Shown here: positions 27,793-38,251 of the stretch, in pieces
How positions within the stretch are numbered: the first letter of the stretch is position 1
How the letters are laid out: every line of letters starts with the position of its first letter
From: Frankia sp. QA3
GTDB lineage: Bacteria > Actinomycetota > Actinomycetes > Frankiales > Frankiaceae
Direction of reading: 5' to 3'
DNA: 64,000 nucleotides
NCBI RefSeq assembly: GCF_000262465.1
Contig: NZ_CM001489.1
Coordinates: 3,281,773-3,345,772 of the forward strand
Notes under the pieces: model-generated
The model's database searches: none
Seen by the model: only the letters and a program-made list of their open reading frames with translations
What the model was told of the DNA's origin: nothing
Translations under genes and position numbers: made by a program

Positions 27793-29691
27793 TCAGCTCT
27801 CCCGCTTCTGCCCGGCCGGCGCCGGCCGCTTGGCCAGCCGCGGCCGGCTGGGGGCGGCGGCCGGTGGCCCGGCCGTGGCCCGGCCACCGATCGTCTTCGG
27901 ACTCAGGCCCGAGAACCGGCTGACGGAGAACAGTCTGCGCCGCACCAGCAGGGTCACCGTCGGCCGGGTGAAGATGAACATGATCAGCACGTCGCTCAAC
28001 GTCGACAACCCGAGGGTGAACGCGAACCCGCGCACCGAGCCGATCGAGAGGATGTAGAGCACGGCGGCGGCGAGGAAGGAGACCGTGTCCGCCGACAGCA
28101 TGGTGCGCCGGGCGGCGGGCCAGGCCCGGTCGGCGGCGGCGCGCACCGTCCGGCCGGCCTGCACCTCGTCCTTGATCCGTTCGAAGTAGACGACGAACGA
28201 GTCCGCGGTGACGCCGATCGACACGATGAGACCGGCGATGCCGGCGAGAGTCAGCGTGAAGCCGATCGCGGCGCCAAGCAGCACCACCGAGGCATAGATG
28301 ATCGCCCCGCTGACCGCCAGCGAGGCGACCACGACGATGCCCAGCGCCCGGTAGTACAGGAACGAGTAGGCGACGACCAGTACCAGCCCGATGGCCCCGG
28401 CGAGCAGTCCGCCGCGCAGCGAGTCGCGGCCCAGGGTCGGCGAGATCGACTCGGCCTGGGAGCGCTCGAACGCCAGCGGCAGCGCGCCGTAGCGCAGGAC
28501 GTTGGCGAGGTCCTCCGCCTCGGACTGGCCGAAGGACCCGGAGATCTGGGCGGTCCCGGCGATGCGCTCGTTGGTCTGCGGCGCCGACTGCACCACGCCG
28601 TCGAGCACGATCGCGACCTGCTTACCGATCGTGTTCTCGGTGAGCTTGGTGAACTTGTTCTGGCCGGAGCCGGTGAAGTCGACGTTGACCACCCACTGGC
28701 CGGTGGTGACGCCGGTGGTGCCGCCGCCGCCCTGCAGGCCGGCGGAGGCGGTCTTCACGTCGGTTCCGACGACGGACGCCGGCTTGAGCAGGTACTTGGT
28801 GGTCCCGTCCCGGTCGCAGGCGGCGGTCCAGTCCTGGGGCCGGTCGGTGCTGACCACCGCCTTGCGCACATCGGTGACCGCGCAGGTCAGCGCGTTGTAC
28901 TGGGCGACCGCGGCGGCCGGCGGCGTGTCCGCGGAGGAGGCGGCGCCAGCCGCGGGCGCCGTCGGCGACGGAGCTGCGGGCGCCGTCGGCGACGGAGCCG
29001 GAGCCGGAGCCGGGGACGTCGAGGCGGCGGGGGCCGCTGAGGCTGCGGTGACGACGCCTGCGGCGGTGACCTTCCCACCCGTGCCCGCGGAGAGCGCCAC
29101 AGGCTGCGCGACCAGCCCGGAGCCGTCGCCGAGGGCGGCCGGCCGGTTCGATGCCGGCGGGGTCGGCGCCACGGAGGGAGCCGCCGACGGCGCGCTCCCG
29201 GCGGCCGGGGACGGCGTCGCGCCGGGCGCCGCAGGCGCGCCGGGCGCCGGACTCGGCGTGGCTGTGCCGCTGGGGGCGACCGAGGGGGCCGTCTTCGCCG
29301 CGGCCGCGGCGGCCTCATAGACCTCGCGGAAGCGCAGCTCCGCGGTCTGCCCGACCAGGTCGACCACGTCGCCGCGGCCACGGCCGGGAACCGAGATCTC
29401 GATCTGGTTGCCGGTGCGGTGGACCTCCGACTCGGCTACGCCCAGCCCGTCGACGCGCTGACGGATGATGTCCACCGCCTGGTTGACCGCGCCGGAGTCG
29501 ACGGAGCTGCCGGTGGTTGCCCGAGGCGTGAGGATCACGCTCGTGCCGCCCTGCAGGTCGAGCCCCAACCGTGGGGTCCAGTTTCCGGTGGCGGCCATCA
29601 GGCCGTAGAGGACGACGAGCAGACCGCCGAGTACCCCCAGCCGGGTCCAGACGGAGCTTCCCGTGGATGCCCGTGCCGAGCCGCGTGCCAC
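27793..29691 (-). CDS. secD: Protein translocase subunit SecD, with a long Ala/Pro/Ser-rich periplasmic insert
   Basis: A 632-residue membrane protein with the first-helix-proximal LGLDLQGGTSVILTP motif, a periplasmic P1 domain, and a C-terminal RND membrane part (ADSFVVYFERIKDE, FTLGLSTLSDVLIMFIFTRP). Between about residues 130 and 260 the P1 domain is interrupted by a low-complexity Ala/Pro/Ser/Thr-rich stretch not needed by the family. It contains a perfect 24-bp in-frame duplication at 28952-28999. Together with SecF and YajC it assists Sec translocation. GTG start at 29691. Confidence 0.94.
   Translation of the reverse strand: MARGSARASTGSSVWTRLGVLGGLLVVLYGLMAATGNWTPRLGLDLQGGTSVILTPRATTGSSVDSGAVNQAVDIIRQRVDGLGVAESEVHRTGNQIEISVPGRGRGDVVDLVGQTAELRFREVYEAAAAAAKTAPSVAPSGTATPSPAPGAPAAPGATPSPAAGSAPSAAPSVAPTPPASNRPAALGDGSGLVAQPVALSAGTGGKVTAAGVVTAASAAPAASTSPAPAPAPSPTAPAAPSPTAPAAGAASSADTPPAAAVAQYNALTCAVTDVRKAVVSTDRPQDWTAACDRDGTTKYLLKPASVVGTDVKTASAGLQGGGGTTGVTTGQWVVNVDFTGSGQNKFTKLTENTIGKQVAIVLDGVVQSAPQTNERIAGTAQISGSFGQSEAEDLANVLRYGALPLAFERSQAESISPTLGRDSLRGGLLAGAIGLVLVVAYSFLYYRALGIVVVASLAVSGAIIYASVVLLGAAIGFTLTLAGIAGLIVSIGVTADSFVVYFERIKDEVQAGRTVRAAADRAWPAARRTMLSADTVSFLAAAVLYILSIGSVRGFAFTLGLSTLSDVLIMFIFTRPTVTLLVRRRLFSVSRFSGLSPKTIGGRATAGPPAAAPSRPRLAKRPAPAGQKRES
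28952..28999 (-). repeat. 24-bp direct duplication inside secD
   Basis: The units 28952-28975 and 28976-28999 differ only at the last base and stay in frame, adding eight residues of the Ala/Pro/Ser-rich insert. It is followed by a short GGAGCC triplet-like repeat. Confidence 0.9.
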
Positions 29692-29838
29692 GTGCGAGTC
29701 CCTTCCTCACGCGCCGGATGCCGGCGCTCGTTCGTCTCGCCGTTGCCCGGACCGGCGGTGCCCAACGTACCCGAACGAATGTCACCGAGGGTACGTTCCA
29801 AACCCCCGATGGTGACGCTTCGGCAGGCCGTCGACGTG

Positions 29839-30354
29839 CTACAGCTCCTTGCGTGGCGGGCGGGGCACACCCTTGCCCTCGCCGTCGGCGCCGTCGGCCG
29901 CGGGCGGCCCGCCGGCGCCCTCCTCGCCGACGGCGGTGCCCGCGCCGGGCGTGGTCCCCGGAGGCGTTTCCCCGGCGGAGGTCACGGGGCCGGCCGGGCC
30001 GTCGTGCGCGTCGCCGCCCGCCGACTCGCCGTCGTGCGCCTCGTCGGCGTCCGGAGTGCTGATCACCCGGGCGATGGCGCTGCGGGTGAACCGGCAGACC
30101 ACATCGGGGGCGATCTCCAGCAGGATGTCGCCGTCCTCCAGCTCCACGACGGTCGCGTACAGCCCGGCGGTGGTGATCACGAGGGTGCCGGGCACGATCT
30201 GGGACACCTGCTGCTGCTGGGCCTTGGCGCGGCGGCGCTGCATCGAAAAGATGTAGACGACCGCCAGGACGAGAAGGAGCGGGATCAGGAAACCGCCGAT
30301 GGAACTGCCGCCGTCACCGTCGGCCGCCGTCGCCGCTGTCACAAGTCCGTGCAC
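29839..30354 (-). CDS. yajC: YajC, Sec accessory subunit
   Basis: A 171-residue protein. It has one N-terminal membrane helix (FLIPLLLVLAVVYIFSM), the basic QRRRAKAQQQQ turn and the YajC core PGTLVITTAGLYATVVELED. The last 70 residues are a long, disordered Gly/Ala/Pro/acidic tail, which is longer than the family core. It is placed directly upstream of secD in the conserved order. Position and domain make the call secure despite the short conserved part. Confidence 0.92.
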   Translation of the reverse strand: MHGLVTAATAADGDGGSSIGGFLIPLLLVLAVVYIFSMQRRRAKAQQQQVSQIVPGTLVITTAGLYATVVELEDGDILLEIAPDVVCRFTRSAIARVISTPDADEAHDGESAGGDAHDGPAGPVTSAGETPPGTTPGAGTAVGEEGAGGPPAADGADGEGKGVPRPPRKEL

Positions 30355-30492
30355 GTCCTGCCCTCCTGAAGTGTTGCGGCGATCGTACGTATCGAGCGGA
30401 TGCCGCCGGTGGGCAGGGCCGTGGTGTCCGCTTTATACCGGCACCGTGGCGTCGCGTGGTGGGCGGTGGTGGGCCGCCCGGTGGGCCGCCGC

Positions 30493-31593
30493 TCAGCCGT
30501 CGTCGGGAAGCAGTCCGTCGTCGGGAAGCAGGCCGCTGTCGGGAAGCAGGCCGCTGTCGGGGAAGAGCGGGGCCTGGCTGCGGCCGAGCGGCTCGGCGGT
30601 CGGTTCGAGCCCGAGGTGCTCGAAGGCGGCGGGGGTGGCGACCCTGCCGCGGGAGGTGCGGATCAGCAGGCCGGCCCTCAGCAGGAACGGCTCGGCCACG
30701 TCCTCGACCGTCTCCGGCTCCTCCCCCACCGACACGGCCAGCGTGGTGAGCCCGACCGGACCCCCGCCGAAGCGGCCGACCAGTGCCTCCAGCACGGCCC
30801 GGTCGAGGCGGTCGAGCCCCAGCCCGTCCACGTCGTAGATCCGCAGTGCCGCCCGGGCGACGTCCCGGGTGACCACCCCGTCGGCGCGCACCTCGGCGTA
30901 GTCGCGCACCCGGCGCAGCAGCCGGTTGGCGATGCGAGGGGTGCCCCGGGAGCGTCCGGCGACCTCGGCCGCGCCGTCCTCGGTGAGGCTGACGCCGAGC
31001 AGGCCCGCCGAGCGGGTCAGCACCCGGACGAGCTCGTCGGGGGCGTAGAAGTCCAGGTGGGCGGTGAACCCGAAGCGGTCGCGCAGCGGACCCGTCAGCA
31101 GCCCCGACCGGGTCGTGGCGCCGACCAGCGTGAATGGTGCGACGTCGAGAGGGATCGCGGTCGCCCCCGGCCCCTTGCCCAGGATCACATCGACCCGGAA
31201 GTCCTCCATCGCGGCGTAGAGCAGCTCCTCGGCGGGGCGGGCGATCCGGTGGATCTCGTCGAGGAACAGCACCTCCCCGGGGGACAGGGCGGTGAGGATT
31301 GCGACGAGGTCGCCGGCCCGTTCGATCGCCGGGCCGCTGGTCATCCGCAGCGGCACCGCCAACTCCTCCGCGATGATCATCGCGAGACTGGTCTTGCCCA
31401 GGCCCGGCGGGCCGGACAGCAGGACGTGGTCCGGCGGGCGCCCGCGAGCCTGCGCCCCCTCCAGCATGATCGAGAGCTGCTCCCGCACCTTGCGCTGGCC
31501 GACGAACTCGGTGAGCGTGCGCGGGCGCAGCCCGGCCTCGAACGCCTGCTCCTCGGCGCTCGCGGCGGCCGAGACGAGGCCGTCGGCGCTCAT
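30493..31593 (-). CDS. ruvB: Holliday junction branch migration ATPase RuvB
   Basis: A 366-residue AAA+ motor. Walker [12 protein letters not shown] (about residues 62-72), Walker [11 protein letters not shown], sensor [10 protein letters not shown], arginine finger region LRDRFGF and the winged-helix domain ([10 protein letters not shown] onwards) are all present. The start [10 protein letters not shown] follows ruvA by 52 bases. The extreme C-terminus is a run of a hexapeptide repeat ([12 protein letters not shown], four copies) encoded by 18-bp tandem units. The repeat is unusual for RuvB and lies outside the conserved domains. RuvB drives branch migration with RuvA. Confidence 0.96.
   Translation of the reverse strand: MSADGLVSAAASAEEQAFEAGLRPRTLTEFVGQRKVREQLSIMLEGAQARGRPPDHVLLSGPPGLGKTSLAMIIAEELAVPLRMTSGPAIERAGDLVAILTALSPGEVLFLDEIHRIARPAEELLYAAMEDFRVDVILGKGPGATAIPLDVAPFTLVGATTRSGLLTGPLRDRFGFTAHLDFYAPDELVRVLTRSAGLLGVSLTEDGAAEVAGRSRGTPRIANRLLRRVRDYAEVRADGVVTRDVARAALRIYDVDGLGLDRLDRAVLEALVGRFGGGPVGLTTLAVSVGEEPETVEDVAEPFLLRAGLLIRTSRGRVATPAAFEHLGLEPTAEPLGRSQAPLFPDSGLLPDSGLLPDDGLLPDDG
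30496..30567 (-). repeat. 18-bp tandem repeat coding the RuvB C-terminal tail
   Basis: Four near-identical 18-bp units (GTCGTCGGGAAGCAG core) end just before the ruvB stop at 30493-30495. They encode repeated LLPD(S/D)G. The two units next to the stop share CCGTCGTC, the two inner ones CCGCTGTC. Confidence 0.85.
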
Positions 31594-31645
31594 GCGCCGC
31601 CCCCGGGCGCCCCACCGGCGCCCAGCCCCGCTCCCCCCGGCGCGG

Positions 31646-32311
31646 TCATCGGCGCAGCACGGCCAGGCAGGCCCGCAGCAGCGTCGCCGCGTCGGGCGCG
31701 GCGCCGGCCGGCCGGTCGGGGCCGTCGGGGCCATCCGGGGGCGCGGCCAGCACGGCCAGCGCACGGGACACCGCGTCGTCGGCCTCCCGCGCCGAGTAGC
31801 CCAGCCCGGTCAACGCCTCGCGCACGGTGTCCGCGACCCCGCCCGCCTCGACCCCGCCGGCCCCGAGATCGGCGGCCGTCACCCGGGGTCCGGGCATGGT
31901 GGCGCCGCGCGGTGGGCCGAGGCGGTCGCGCAGGTCCAGGACGATTCGCTGGGCGCCCTTGCGCCCGATCCCGGGCACCTTGGTGAGCGCCGCGAGATCC
32001 TCCTCCGCGACCGCGCGGCGGACCGTGTCCGGATCGTGCACGCCGAGGACGGCCTGGGCCAGCTTCGGCCCCACCCCGGCCGCGGCCTGCAGGATCTCGA
32101 AGACGTCGCGGGCATCGGTGTCGGCGAACCCGTAGAGGGTCAGCTCCGTCTCGCGCACGACGAGAGTGGTGGCGAGGCTGGCCGGTTCGCCGACGCGCAG
32201 CCGGGCCAGGGTCGCCGGGGTGCACTGGACGAGCAGGCCGACCCCGCCCACCTCGACGACGGCGGACAGCGGCCCGAGCACCGTGACGGTGCCGGACAGC
32301 GAGGCGATCAC
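31646..32311 (-). CDS. ruvA: Holliday junction DNA-binding protein RuvA
   Basis: A 221-residue protein with the OB-fold N-terminal domain ([20 protein letters not shown]), the helix-hairpin-helix region [13 protein letters not shown] and [16 protein letters not shown], and the C-terminal domain III ([20 protein letters not shown]) that contacts RuvB. The GTG start at 32311 overlaps the ruvC stop (GTGA), so translation is coupled. A frame open further upstream is rejected, since it would run through ruvC out of phase. Confidence 0.95.
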   Translation of the reverse strand: MIASLSGTVTVLGPLSAVVEVGGVGLLVQCTPATLARLRVGEPASLATTLVVRETELTLYGFADTDARDVFEILQAAAGVGPKLAQAVLGVHDPDTVRRAVAEEDLAALTKVPGIGRKGAQRIVLDLRDRLGPPRGATMPGPRVTAADLGAGGVEAGGVADTVREALTGLGYSAREADDAVSRALAVLAAPPDGPDGPDRPAGAAPDAATLLRACLAVLRR

Positions 32312-32931
32312 GACGCGCCCCCGTCGACGGACTCGACCCCGCCCGTGCCAACCGCCCCACCCGTGCCAACCGCCCGGGCCGTTCCCGCCACCGGGGCGGG
32401 CCGGCCCGCCGGGCGGCGCACGGGCGTGGCGGGGGCCGCCGAGTGCAGCCGGGCCAGCGCCGGGCCCCGCCACAGGTGGCACAGCGCCAGGGCCAGCGCG
32501 TCGGCGGCGTCGGCCGGCCGCGGCACCTCGGTCAGCCCCAGCAGCCGGGTGACCATGAACCCGACCTGGGCCTTGTCGGCCCGCCCACTGCCGGTGACCG
32601 CGGCCTTGACCTCGCTGGGCGTGTAGAGGCCCACCGGCAGGTCGCGCCGCGCGGCGAGCATGATCGCTACCGCGCCGGCCTGGGCCGTGCCCATCACCGT
32701 GCGCACGTTGGCCTGGCTGAAGACCTTCTCGACCGCGACCGCTTCCGGGCGGGTACGGTCCAGCCAGGCGTCGATCCCGTCAGCGACGGCCCGCAGCCGG
32801 TCGGCCACCTCGGCGCCGGCCGGCGTACGCACCACCCCCACCTCGACCAGGCGGGCGCGGGAACCGAGGGCGCCGTCGACGACCCCCAGGCCGCACCGGG
32901 TCAGCCCGGGATCGACGCCCAACACCCGCAT
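32308..32931 (-). CDS. ruvC: Holliday junction resolvase RuvC
   Basis: A 207-residue RNase H-fold nuclease. The first catalytic Asp is in [14 protein letters not shown] (residue 7), the conserved Glu is in [14 protein letters not shown], and the acidic pair is in [15 protein letters not shown]. The C-terminal 35 residues are a Gly/Val/Ala-rich tail beyond the family core. ATG 32931 has GGAGGG upstream; an upstream ATG at 33003 only adds a non-conserved leader. It cuts four-way junctions in recombination. The genes ruvC, ruvA and ruvB are in the usual order. Confidence 0.95.
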   Translation of the reverse strand: MRVLGVDPGLTRCGLGVVDGALGSRARLVEVGVVRTPAGAEVADRLRAVADGIDAWLDRTRPEAVAVEKVFSQANVRTVMGTAQAGAVAIMLAARRDLPVGLYTPSEVKAAVTGSGRADKAQVGFMVTRLLGLTEVPRPADAADALALALCHLWRGPALARLHSAAPATPVRRPAGRPAPVAGTARAVGTGGAVGTGGVESVDGGAS

Positions 32932-33043
32932 CCACCCTCCCGACCACACGCCGACAAGAACACTCGTTCGATGGTAGATCGGTTGACGCAACCGGACATC
33001 CACGACACGCCCAACAGATCGCCTCGGGCGTGACGGCGCCTGG

Positions 33044-33799
33044 TCAGCTGCTGACGAGCTCCATGACGTCGTCGGAGATGTCGCCGTTGAACCAGACGTT
33101 CTGGACGTCGTCGAGATCCTCGACCGCCTCGACGAGCTTGAGCACCTTGGCCGCGGGCTCGGCGTCCAGCGGCACGCTCACGCTCGGCAGCCAGGAGATG
33201 TCCGCGGAGGTGATCTCCAGACCGGCGTCGGTGGCCGCCACCCGCACCGTGTGCAGGTCGGTGGCCTCGGAGATGACCTCGAAGGCGTCGCCGAGGTCGT
33301 TGACCTCCTCGGCGCCCGCGTCGAGCACGGCGAGCAGCACGTCGTCCTCGGTGAGCCCCGCGGTCTTCGTGAGCAGCACGACGCCCTTGCGGTTGAACAG
33401 GTAGGACACCGAGCCGGGGTCGGCCACCGTGCCGCCGTTACGGGTGATCGCCACGCGGACGTCGGAGGCGGCCCGGTTGCGGTTGTCGGTCAGACACTCG
33501 ACGAGGATCGCGACGCCGTTCGGCCCGTACGCCTCGTAGGTGATGTTCTCGTAGTTCACCCCGCCGGCGAGCTCGCCGGAGCCCCGCTTGACCGCCCGCT
33601 CGATGTTGTCGTTCGGCACGGACTGCGACTTGGCCTTGGCGATGGCGTCGGCCAGCGTCGGGTTGCCCGCCGGGTCGCCGCCGCCCGTCTTGGCGGCGAC
33701 CTCCACCGTCTTGATCAGCTTGGCGAACAGCTTGCCCCGCCGGGCGTCGATGACCGCCTTCTTGTGCTTCGTGGTCGCCCACTTGGAGTGACCGCTCAT
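33044..33799 (-). CDS. yebC: YebC/PmpR-family regulatory protein
   Basis: A 251-residue YebC-family protein starting [20 protein letters not shown], followed by [34 protein letters not shown] and [19 protein letters not shown], all hallmark blocks. It ends in the acidic C-terminal domain. These proteins are DNA-binding regulators or, as shown for several, help translation through difficult peptide stretches. It lies 112 bases upstream of ruvC (same strand), the common bacterial order yebC-ruvC. Confidence 0.95.
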   Translation of the reverse strand: MSGHSKWATTKHKKAVIDARRGKLFAKLIKTVEVAAKTGGGDPAGNPTLADAIAKAKSQSVPNDNIERAVKRGSGELAGGVNYENITYEAYGPNGVAILVECLTDNRNRAASDVRVAITRNGGTVADPGSVSYLFNRKGVVLLTKTAGLTEDDVLLAVLDAGAEEVNDLGDAFEVISEATDLHTVRVAATDAGLEITSADISWLPSVSVPLDAEPAAKVLKLVEAVEDLDDVQNVWFNGDISDDVMELVSS

Positions 33800-33821
33800 G
33801 TCCTGCCCCTCTTACTCGCGA

Positions 33822-34421
33822 TCACCGACCGGATCCGGAAGATCGCACAATGTCGACGAATAGCCGGTGCATCCTGGAGTCACCGGTCAGCTCCGGATGG
33901 AACGCGGTGGCCAGCAGCGGGCCCTGACGAACCGCCACCGGCGCCTCGGCGACGCGAGCCAGGACCTCGACCGCATCGCCCGCCTTGTCTACCCATGGTG
34001 CTCGGATGAAGACCGCGTGCACAGGCGGCCCCTCCACGCCGACGACGTCGAGGTCGACCTCGAACGAGTCGACCTGCCGGCCGAAGGCGTTGCGCCGGAC
34101 GACCATGTCCAACCCGCCGATCAGCGGCTGGTCCGGCCGGCCGTCCACGACGTCCCGCGCAAGCAGGATCATGCCAGCACACGAGCCGAACACGGGCAGG
34201 CCCGCCACGACCGCGGCCCGCAGCGGCTCCAGCAGCTCGAAGACCCGCAGCAGCCGGCCGATCGTCGTGGACTCACCGCCGGGCAGGACCAGACCGTCCA
34301 CCGCGGCGAGCTCGGCTAGGCGGCGGACCTCCACCGGCCGCGCGCCGGCCGCGCTCAGCGCCCGAGCGTGTTCCCGCACGTCCCCCTGCAGCGCGAGGAT
34401 GCCGATCCGCGGGCCGCTCAC
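33822..34421 (-). CDS. pdxT: Pyridoxal 5'-phosphate synthase glutaminase subunit PdxT
   Basis: A 199-residue class I glutamine amidotransferase: [31 protein letters not shown], the nucleophile elbow GSCAGMI (Cys near residue 80), [15 protein letters not shown] and the catalytic HPE in [10 protein letters not shown]. It supplies ammonia to PdxS for PLP synthesis from ribose 5-phosphate and glyceraldehyde 3-phosphate. GTG start overlaps the pdxS stop (GTGA), so the two subunits are translationally coupled, fitting their fixed stoichiometry. Confidence 0.96.
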   Translation of the reverse strand: MSGPRIGILALQGDVREHARALSAAGARPVEVRRLAELAAVDGLVLPGGESTTIGRLLRVFELLEPLRAAVVAGLPVFGSCAGMILLARDVVDGRPDQPLIGGLDMVVRRNAFGRQVDSFEVDLDVVGVEGPPVHAVFIRAPWVDKAGDAVEVLARVAEAPVAVRQGPLLATAFHPELTGDSRMHRLFVDIVRSSGSGR

Positions 34422-35350
34422 CAGCCGCGGTCGGCGTAACGGGCCGCCGGCGGGAGCTCGGCGACGTTGATGCCGACCATCGCCTCACCCAGGCCCCGCG
34501 ACACCTTCACCAGGACGTCGGGGTCGTTGAACATCGTGGTGGCCTCGACGATCGCACGGGCGCGCCGCGCCGGGTCGCCCGATTTGAAGATCCCGGAGCC
34601 GACGAACACCCCGTCCGCGCCGAGCTGCATCATCAGCGCCGCGTCCGCCGGGGTGGCGATGCCGCCGGCGGTGAACAGCACGACGGGCAGATGCCCGAGC
34701 CGGGCCACCTCGGCAACCAGCTCGACCGGCGCGCGCAGCTCCTTGGCCGCGGCGTAGAGCTCCTCCGCGGGCAGCGCCGACAGCCGGCCGATCTCGGCGC
34801 GAATGGTGCGCATGTGCACCACGGCGTTGGACACCTCGCCGGTGCCCGCCTCACCCTTGGAACGGATCATCGCCGCCCCCTCGGCGATGCGGCGCAGCGC
34901 CTCGCCGAGGTTGGTCGCCCCGCAGACGAACGGCACCGTGAAGGACCACTTGTCGATGTGGTGGTGCGGGTCTGCCGGGGTGAGCACCTCGGACTCGTCG
35001 ACGTAGTCCACCCCGAGGGCCTGGAGCACCTGCGCCTCGACGAAGTGCCCGATCCGGGCCTTCGCCATGACCGGGATGGACACGGCCTCGATGATCTCCG
35101 AGATCATGTCCGGGTCGCTCATCCGGGCGACGCCACCCTGGGCGCGGATGTCGGCGGGCACCCGCTCCAGGGCCATCACCGCGACGGCGCCGGCATCCTC
35201 GGCGATGCGCGCCTGCTCGGCCGTGACCACATCCATGATCACGCCGCCCTTGAGCATCTCCGCCATGCCGCGCTTGACGCGGGCGGTGCCGGCATGCCGG
35301 GCGGAGTCGGTCGCCGGGCCGGCGGTGGCGGCAGTCTGGCCCTGGGACAT
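34418..35350 (-). CDS. pdxS: Pyridoxal 5'-phosphate synthase subunit PdxS
   Basis: A 310-residue (beta/alpha)8 synthase. Family blocks are present in order: [35 protein letters not shown], the catalytic lysine region [30 protein letters not shown] and [20 protein letters not shown]. It binds the sugar phosphates and receives ammonia from PdxT. The ATG at 35350 leaves a short Ala/Thr/Gly-rich start. It is directly upstream of pdxT. Confidence 0.97.
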   Translation of the reverse strand: MSQGQTAATAGPATDSARHAGTARVKRGMAEMLKGGVIMDVVTAEQARIAEDAGAVAVMALERVPADIRAQGGVARMSDPDMISEIIEAVSIPVMAKARIGHFVEAQVLQALGVDYVDESEVLTPADPHHHIDKWSFTVPFVCGATNLGEALRRIAEGAAMIRSKGEAGTGEVSNAVVHMRTIRAEIGRLSALPAEELYAAAKELRAPVELVAEVARLGHLPVVLFTAGGIATPADAALMMQLGADGVFVGSGIFKSGDPARRARAIVEATTMFNDPDVLVKVSRGLGEAMVGINVAELPPAARYADRGW

Positions 35351-35502
35351 GATGTGCCGTCTCTTTTCGCTCCAGTCGGGCGCCACGGCCGGCCGGCTCC
35401 GCCATGTCAGGCACACCTGCATGTCGGATACCCAGCCAGGTGATTCCCGTGCGGGTGGGTCGGTTCCCCATCGTACGGCGCATGCCGCGTGGGCCGGGCG
35501 GC

Positions 35503-36135
35503 TCAGGAGGCCAGGCCCGGCCGATCTCCGCGCCCGAGCGGCCCGTCGCGCCCCGGTCGGTCCTCGCGGCCGGGCCCGTCGCCGCCGTGCGCCGAGCCCT
35601 CGACGAGACGCGGCCAGGGCTCCTCGCGGACCGGCAGGGCGTCGTCGATCTCGAAGTAGCCGGGCGGCGGGCGGCGGCCGGACAGGTGAAGCACCCGGAC
35701 CACCCGACGACCCGCGAGCGCCCGCTGGTCGCGGACCGCGTCGTTGTGGAACTGCCGGGCCAGCGCCACCCGGGCCGCCCCGGAGTCGACCGCGTGCAGC
35801 TCGACAGGGAAACGCTGCCCGGCCGCCGCGACCTCGGCGGAGCGCAGGGACCGGCTCAGCGCGTTCTCGGCCAGCTCGACCGCGGCGTCCAGGGGGGCGC
35901 CGGCGAGCAGGGCCGGGTAGGTCGCCCGTGCCCGCCCGGCACTGGCCGCCAGCTCGTCGAGACCGCAGCGCTCGGCGAGCTGCGCCGCGGCGTCTGCACG
36001 GGCGACGAGCTGGGTGACCAGACCGCCGCTGGCGTCCGCCACCCGGGCGGCGAGCCGGTCGAGCCGGCGGGCCAGCCAGGTCAGATAGGTCGCGATCGCC
36101 ACCACCAGGGCGACCACCACCACGAGGACGGTCAT
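35503..36135 (-). CDS. LemA-like membrane-anchored protein
   Basis: A 210-residue protein. It has an N-terminal membrane helix ([17 protein letters not shown]), then a mainly helical domain with [17 protein letters not shown] and the LemA-typical end [17 protein letters not shown] ... GYFEIDD. The family assignment rests on the helical layout and the (A)RxFxNDAVRD/YFEIDD pair; the rest diverges. A Gly/Arg/Asp-rich tail closes the protein. ATG 36135 has TACGCT 7 bases upstream, a leaderless-type promoter. The function of LemA-family proteins is not well known. It sits between pimA and pdxS, the place of other genes in related actinobacteria. Confidence 0.65.
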   Translation of the reverse strand: MTVLVVVVALVVAIATYLTWLARRLDRLAARVADASGGLVTQLVARADAAAQLAERCGLDELAASAGRARATYPALLAGAPLDAAVELAENALSRSLRSAEVAAAGQRFPVELHAVDSGAARVALARQFHNDAVRDQRALAGRRVVRVLHLSGRRPPPGYFEIDDALPVREEPWPRLVEGSAHGGDGPGREDRPGRDGPLGRGDRPGLAS

Positions 36136-36142
36136 CTCGCGC

Positions 36143-36148
36143 AGCGTA
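36143..36148 (-). promoter_or_regulatory. -10 element TACGCT of the LemA-like gene
   Basis: Matches TANNNT and ends 7 bases before the ATG at 36135. Confidence 0.4.
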
Positions 36149-36237
36149 GCCAACGCACGGATGTGACCTGCCGCCGGTACCAGCCCTCCCACCCGCCCAC
36201 CGCCGGGACCGTGCCGAGCCCGCGGCCGCCCGCCCGG

Positions 36238-37365
36238 CTACGTCGACGCGAGCGACACCCGCCGGTCCCCGGAGACCATCTGGTAGACGCCGACGATGCG
36301 CTCGGCGATGGTCCGCCAGTCGTACGTCTCGACGACCGCCCGGCCCCGCCGGACCAGCCCGGCGGCCCCGGCGGGATCGGTGAGCACGTCGGCGAGGGTG
36401 GCGGCCAGCTGTACGGGATCGCCGACGTCGAACAGCCGCCCGGCGCGACCGTCGTCGAGCACCCGGCGGAACGCGTCGATGTCGCTGGCCACCACGGCGG
36501 TCCCGGCCGCCATCGCCTCCAACAGCACGATCCCGAAGCTCTCCTGGCCGGTGTTCGGGGCGCAGTACACCTGACCGGAGGCGAACACCCGCGGCTTGTC
36601 GGCGTCGGAGACGAGGCCCAGCAGCTCGACCCGGTTCCGCAGCTGCGGTTCCAGCCGCGCGCGCACCGCGGCGACGTCCCCGGGCCCGGCGACGAGCAGG
36701 CGCGCGTCGTCGATCCGGGCCGCAAGCTGCGGCATCGCGGCCAGCAGCACGTCGAGGCCCTTGCGTGGCTCGTCGATGCGGCCGAGGAAGGCGACGGTGG
36801 GCCGCCCGTCGTCGTAGCCGGGCAGCGGCCGGGCGTCGGCGAAGTGCGCCGCCGCGACCCCGTTGGGGATCAGGATGGCGTCGGCGCCGAGATGCTCCAC
36901 GAGCGTGCGCCGAGCGGCCTCGGAGACGGCGATGCGGGCGCGCAGCTTCTCGAAGGACGGCTGCAGTGCGCCCTGCGCGGCGGTCAGGACCCGCGAGCGG
37001 GGGTTGGCGGTGTGGAAGGTCGCCACGATCGGCCCGTCGGCGAGCATGCAGGCCAGCAGGCTGACGCTCGGCGCGGTGGGCTCGTGCACGTGCAGGACGT
37101 CGAAGTCGTGCTCGCGCAGCCAGCGGCGGACCCGGGCGGCGGAGACCGGACCCATCAGCAGCCGGGCGACCGAGCCGTTGTAGGGCACCGGCAGCGCCCG
37201 GCCCGCGTCGACGGCGTAGGACGGCAGGGTCTGCTCGTCGTCGACCGGGGTGATGACCGAGACCTCGTGCCCCGCCGCGAGCAGGGCTTCGGCGAGGTCC
37301 CGCACGTGCACCTGGACCCCGCCGGGGACGTCCCACGTGTAGGGGCAGGCCAGGCCGATCTTCAC
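36238..37365 (-). CDS. pimA: Phosphatidylinositol alpha-mannosyltransferase (PimA-type, GT4)
   Basis: A 375-residue GT-B glycosyltransferase of family 4. The N-terminal [20 protein letters not shown] glycine-rich loop, [29 protein letters not shown] and the donor-binding E-x7-E segment ([18 protein letters not shown]) are the diagnostic parts. PimA adds mannose from GDP-mannose to phosphatidylinositol at the inner membrane face. Neighbours pgsA and patA, encoding earlier and later steps, make the assignment firm. Confidence 0.93.
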   Translation of the reverse strand: MKIGLACPYTWDVPGGVQVHVRDLAEALLAAGHEVSVITPVDDEQTLPSYAVDAGRALPVPYNGSVARLLMGPVSAARVRRWLREHDFDVLHVHEPTAPSVSLLACMLADGPIVATFHTANPRSRVLTAAQGALQPSFEKLRARIAVSEAARRTLVEHLGADAILIPNGVAAAHFADARPLPGYDDGRPTVAFLGRIDEPRKGLDVLLAAMPQLAARIDDARLLVAGPGDVAAVRARLEPQLRNRVELLGLVSDADKPRVFASGQVYCAPNTGQESFGIVLLEAMAAGTAVVASDIDAFRRVLDDGRAGRLFDVGDPVQLAATLADVLTDPAGAAGLVRRGRAVVETYDWRTIAERIVGVYQMVSGDRRVSLAST

Positions 37366-37393
37366 GGTGCCGCCGGGGGGCGACCGGGCGGGG

Positions 37394-38251
37394 TCATGCC
37401 TCGTCGCGCCAGACGCGCTGGAGCATGTGCCAGTCGGCGGGATGGGCGGCGATGCCGGCGGCGAAGGCGTCGGCGAGGTCCTGGGTCATCGTCGCGACGG
37501 CGCTCGGCCGCACCGCGGGGTGGATCCGTGCGCTCCATCCGTCCCGGTCGAACCAGAGCGTGACCGGCAGCAGCGTCGCTCCGGTGGCCAGCGCCAGCGC
37601 GGCGGGTCCGCGCGGCATCGTGGCCGTGGCGCCGAAGAACCGCACCGGGATGCCCGTGCGGGACAGGTCGCGGTCGGCCAGCAGACACAGCATCCCGCCG
37701 GCCCGCAGCCGATCGGCGAGCAGACCGAACGGCGGGCTCTCGCCGCCCGTCAGCGGGATGACCTCCATCCCGAGCGCGGAGCGGAACGCGACGAACCGCT
37801 CGAACAGCGAATCCGGCCGCAGCCGCTCGGCGACCGTGGTGAACGGGACGCCAGTCGCGGCGAGCCAGGCGCCGGCCTGTTCCCAGTTGCCCATGTGCGG
37901 CAGCGCCAGGATGGTCCCGGCGCCGCGGGCGTGCGACTCGCGCAGGAGGTGCTCGTCGAGGACCCGCATCCGGCCGACGATCCGCTCCGTGCCGAGCTCG
38001 CGCAGGCGGAAGACCTCCAGCCAGTAACGCGCGTAGGAGCGCATCGCCGCCCGGGTGAGCCGGTCCAGGTCGGTGCCGGCCGGCGCCACCCGGCTCAGGT
38101 TGGCCCGCAGCCGGCGCACCCCCCGCCCGCCGCGCCGGTACGCCACGTCGGCGCCCAGCCGGAACGCCGCGGCGGCGACCGGTTCCGGCAGCAGCCGCAC
38201 ACCGCGCCAGCCCAGCGCGTAGCCGAGGTCGGTGAGCCGCCCCTCGGTCAC
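37394..38251 (-). CDS. Phosphatidylinositol mannoside acyltransferase (PatA-type)
   Basis: A 285-residue member of the lysophospholipid acyltransferase/LpxL superfamily. The catalytic HX4E motif appears in ALPHMGNWEQAGAWL (about residues 117-131) and a CLLADRDLSRTGIPVRFFG block follows; these match mycobacterial PatA and LpxL-like enzymes. It acylates mannosyl-phosphatidylinositol. The GTG/ATG-region start overlaps the pgsA stop by 4 bases. It ends 28 bases before pimA. Confidence 0.9.
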   Translation of the reverse strand: MTEGRLTDLGYALGWRGVRLLPEPVAAAAFRLGADVAYRRGGRGVRRLRANLSRVAPAGTDLDRLTRAAMRSYARYWLEVFRLRELGTERIVGRMRVLDEHLLRESHARGAGTILALPHMGNWEQAGAWLAATGVPFTTVAERLRPDSLFERFVAFRSALGMEVIPLTGGESPPFGLLADRLRAGGMLCLLADRDLSRTGIPVRFFGATATMPRGPAALALATGATLLPVTLWFDRDGWSARIHPAVRPSAVATMTQDLADAFAAGIAAHPADWHMLQRVWRDEA

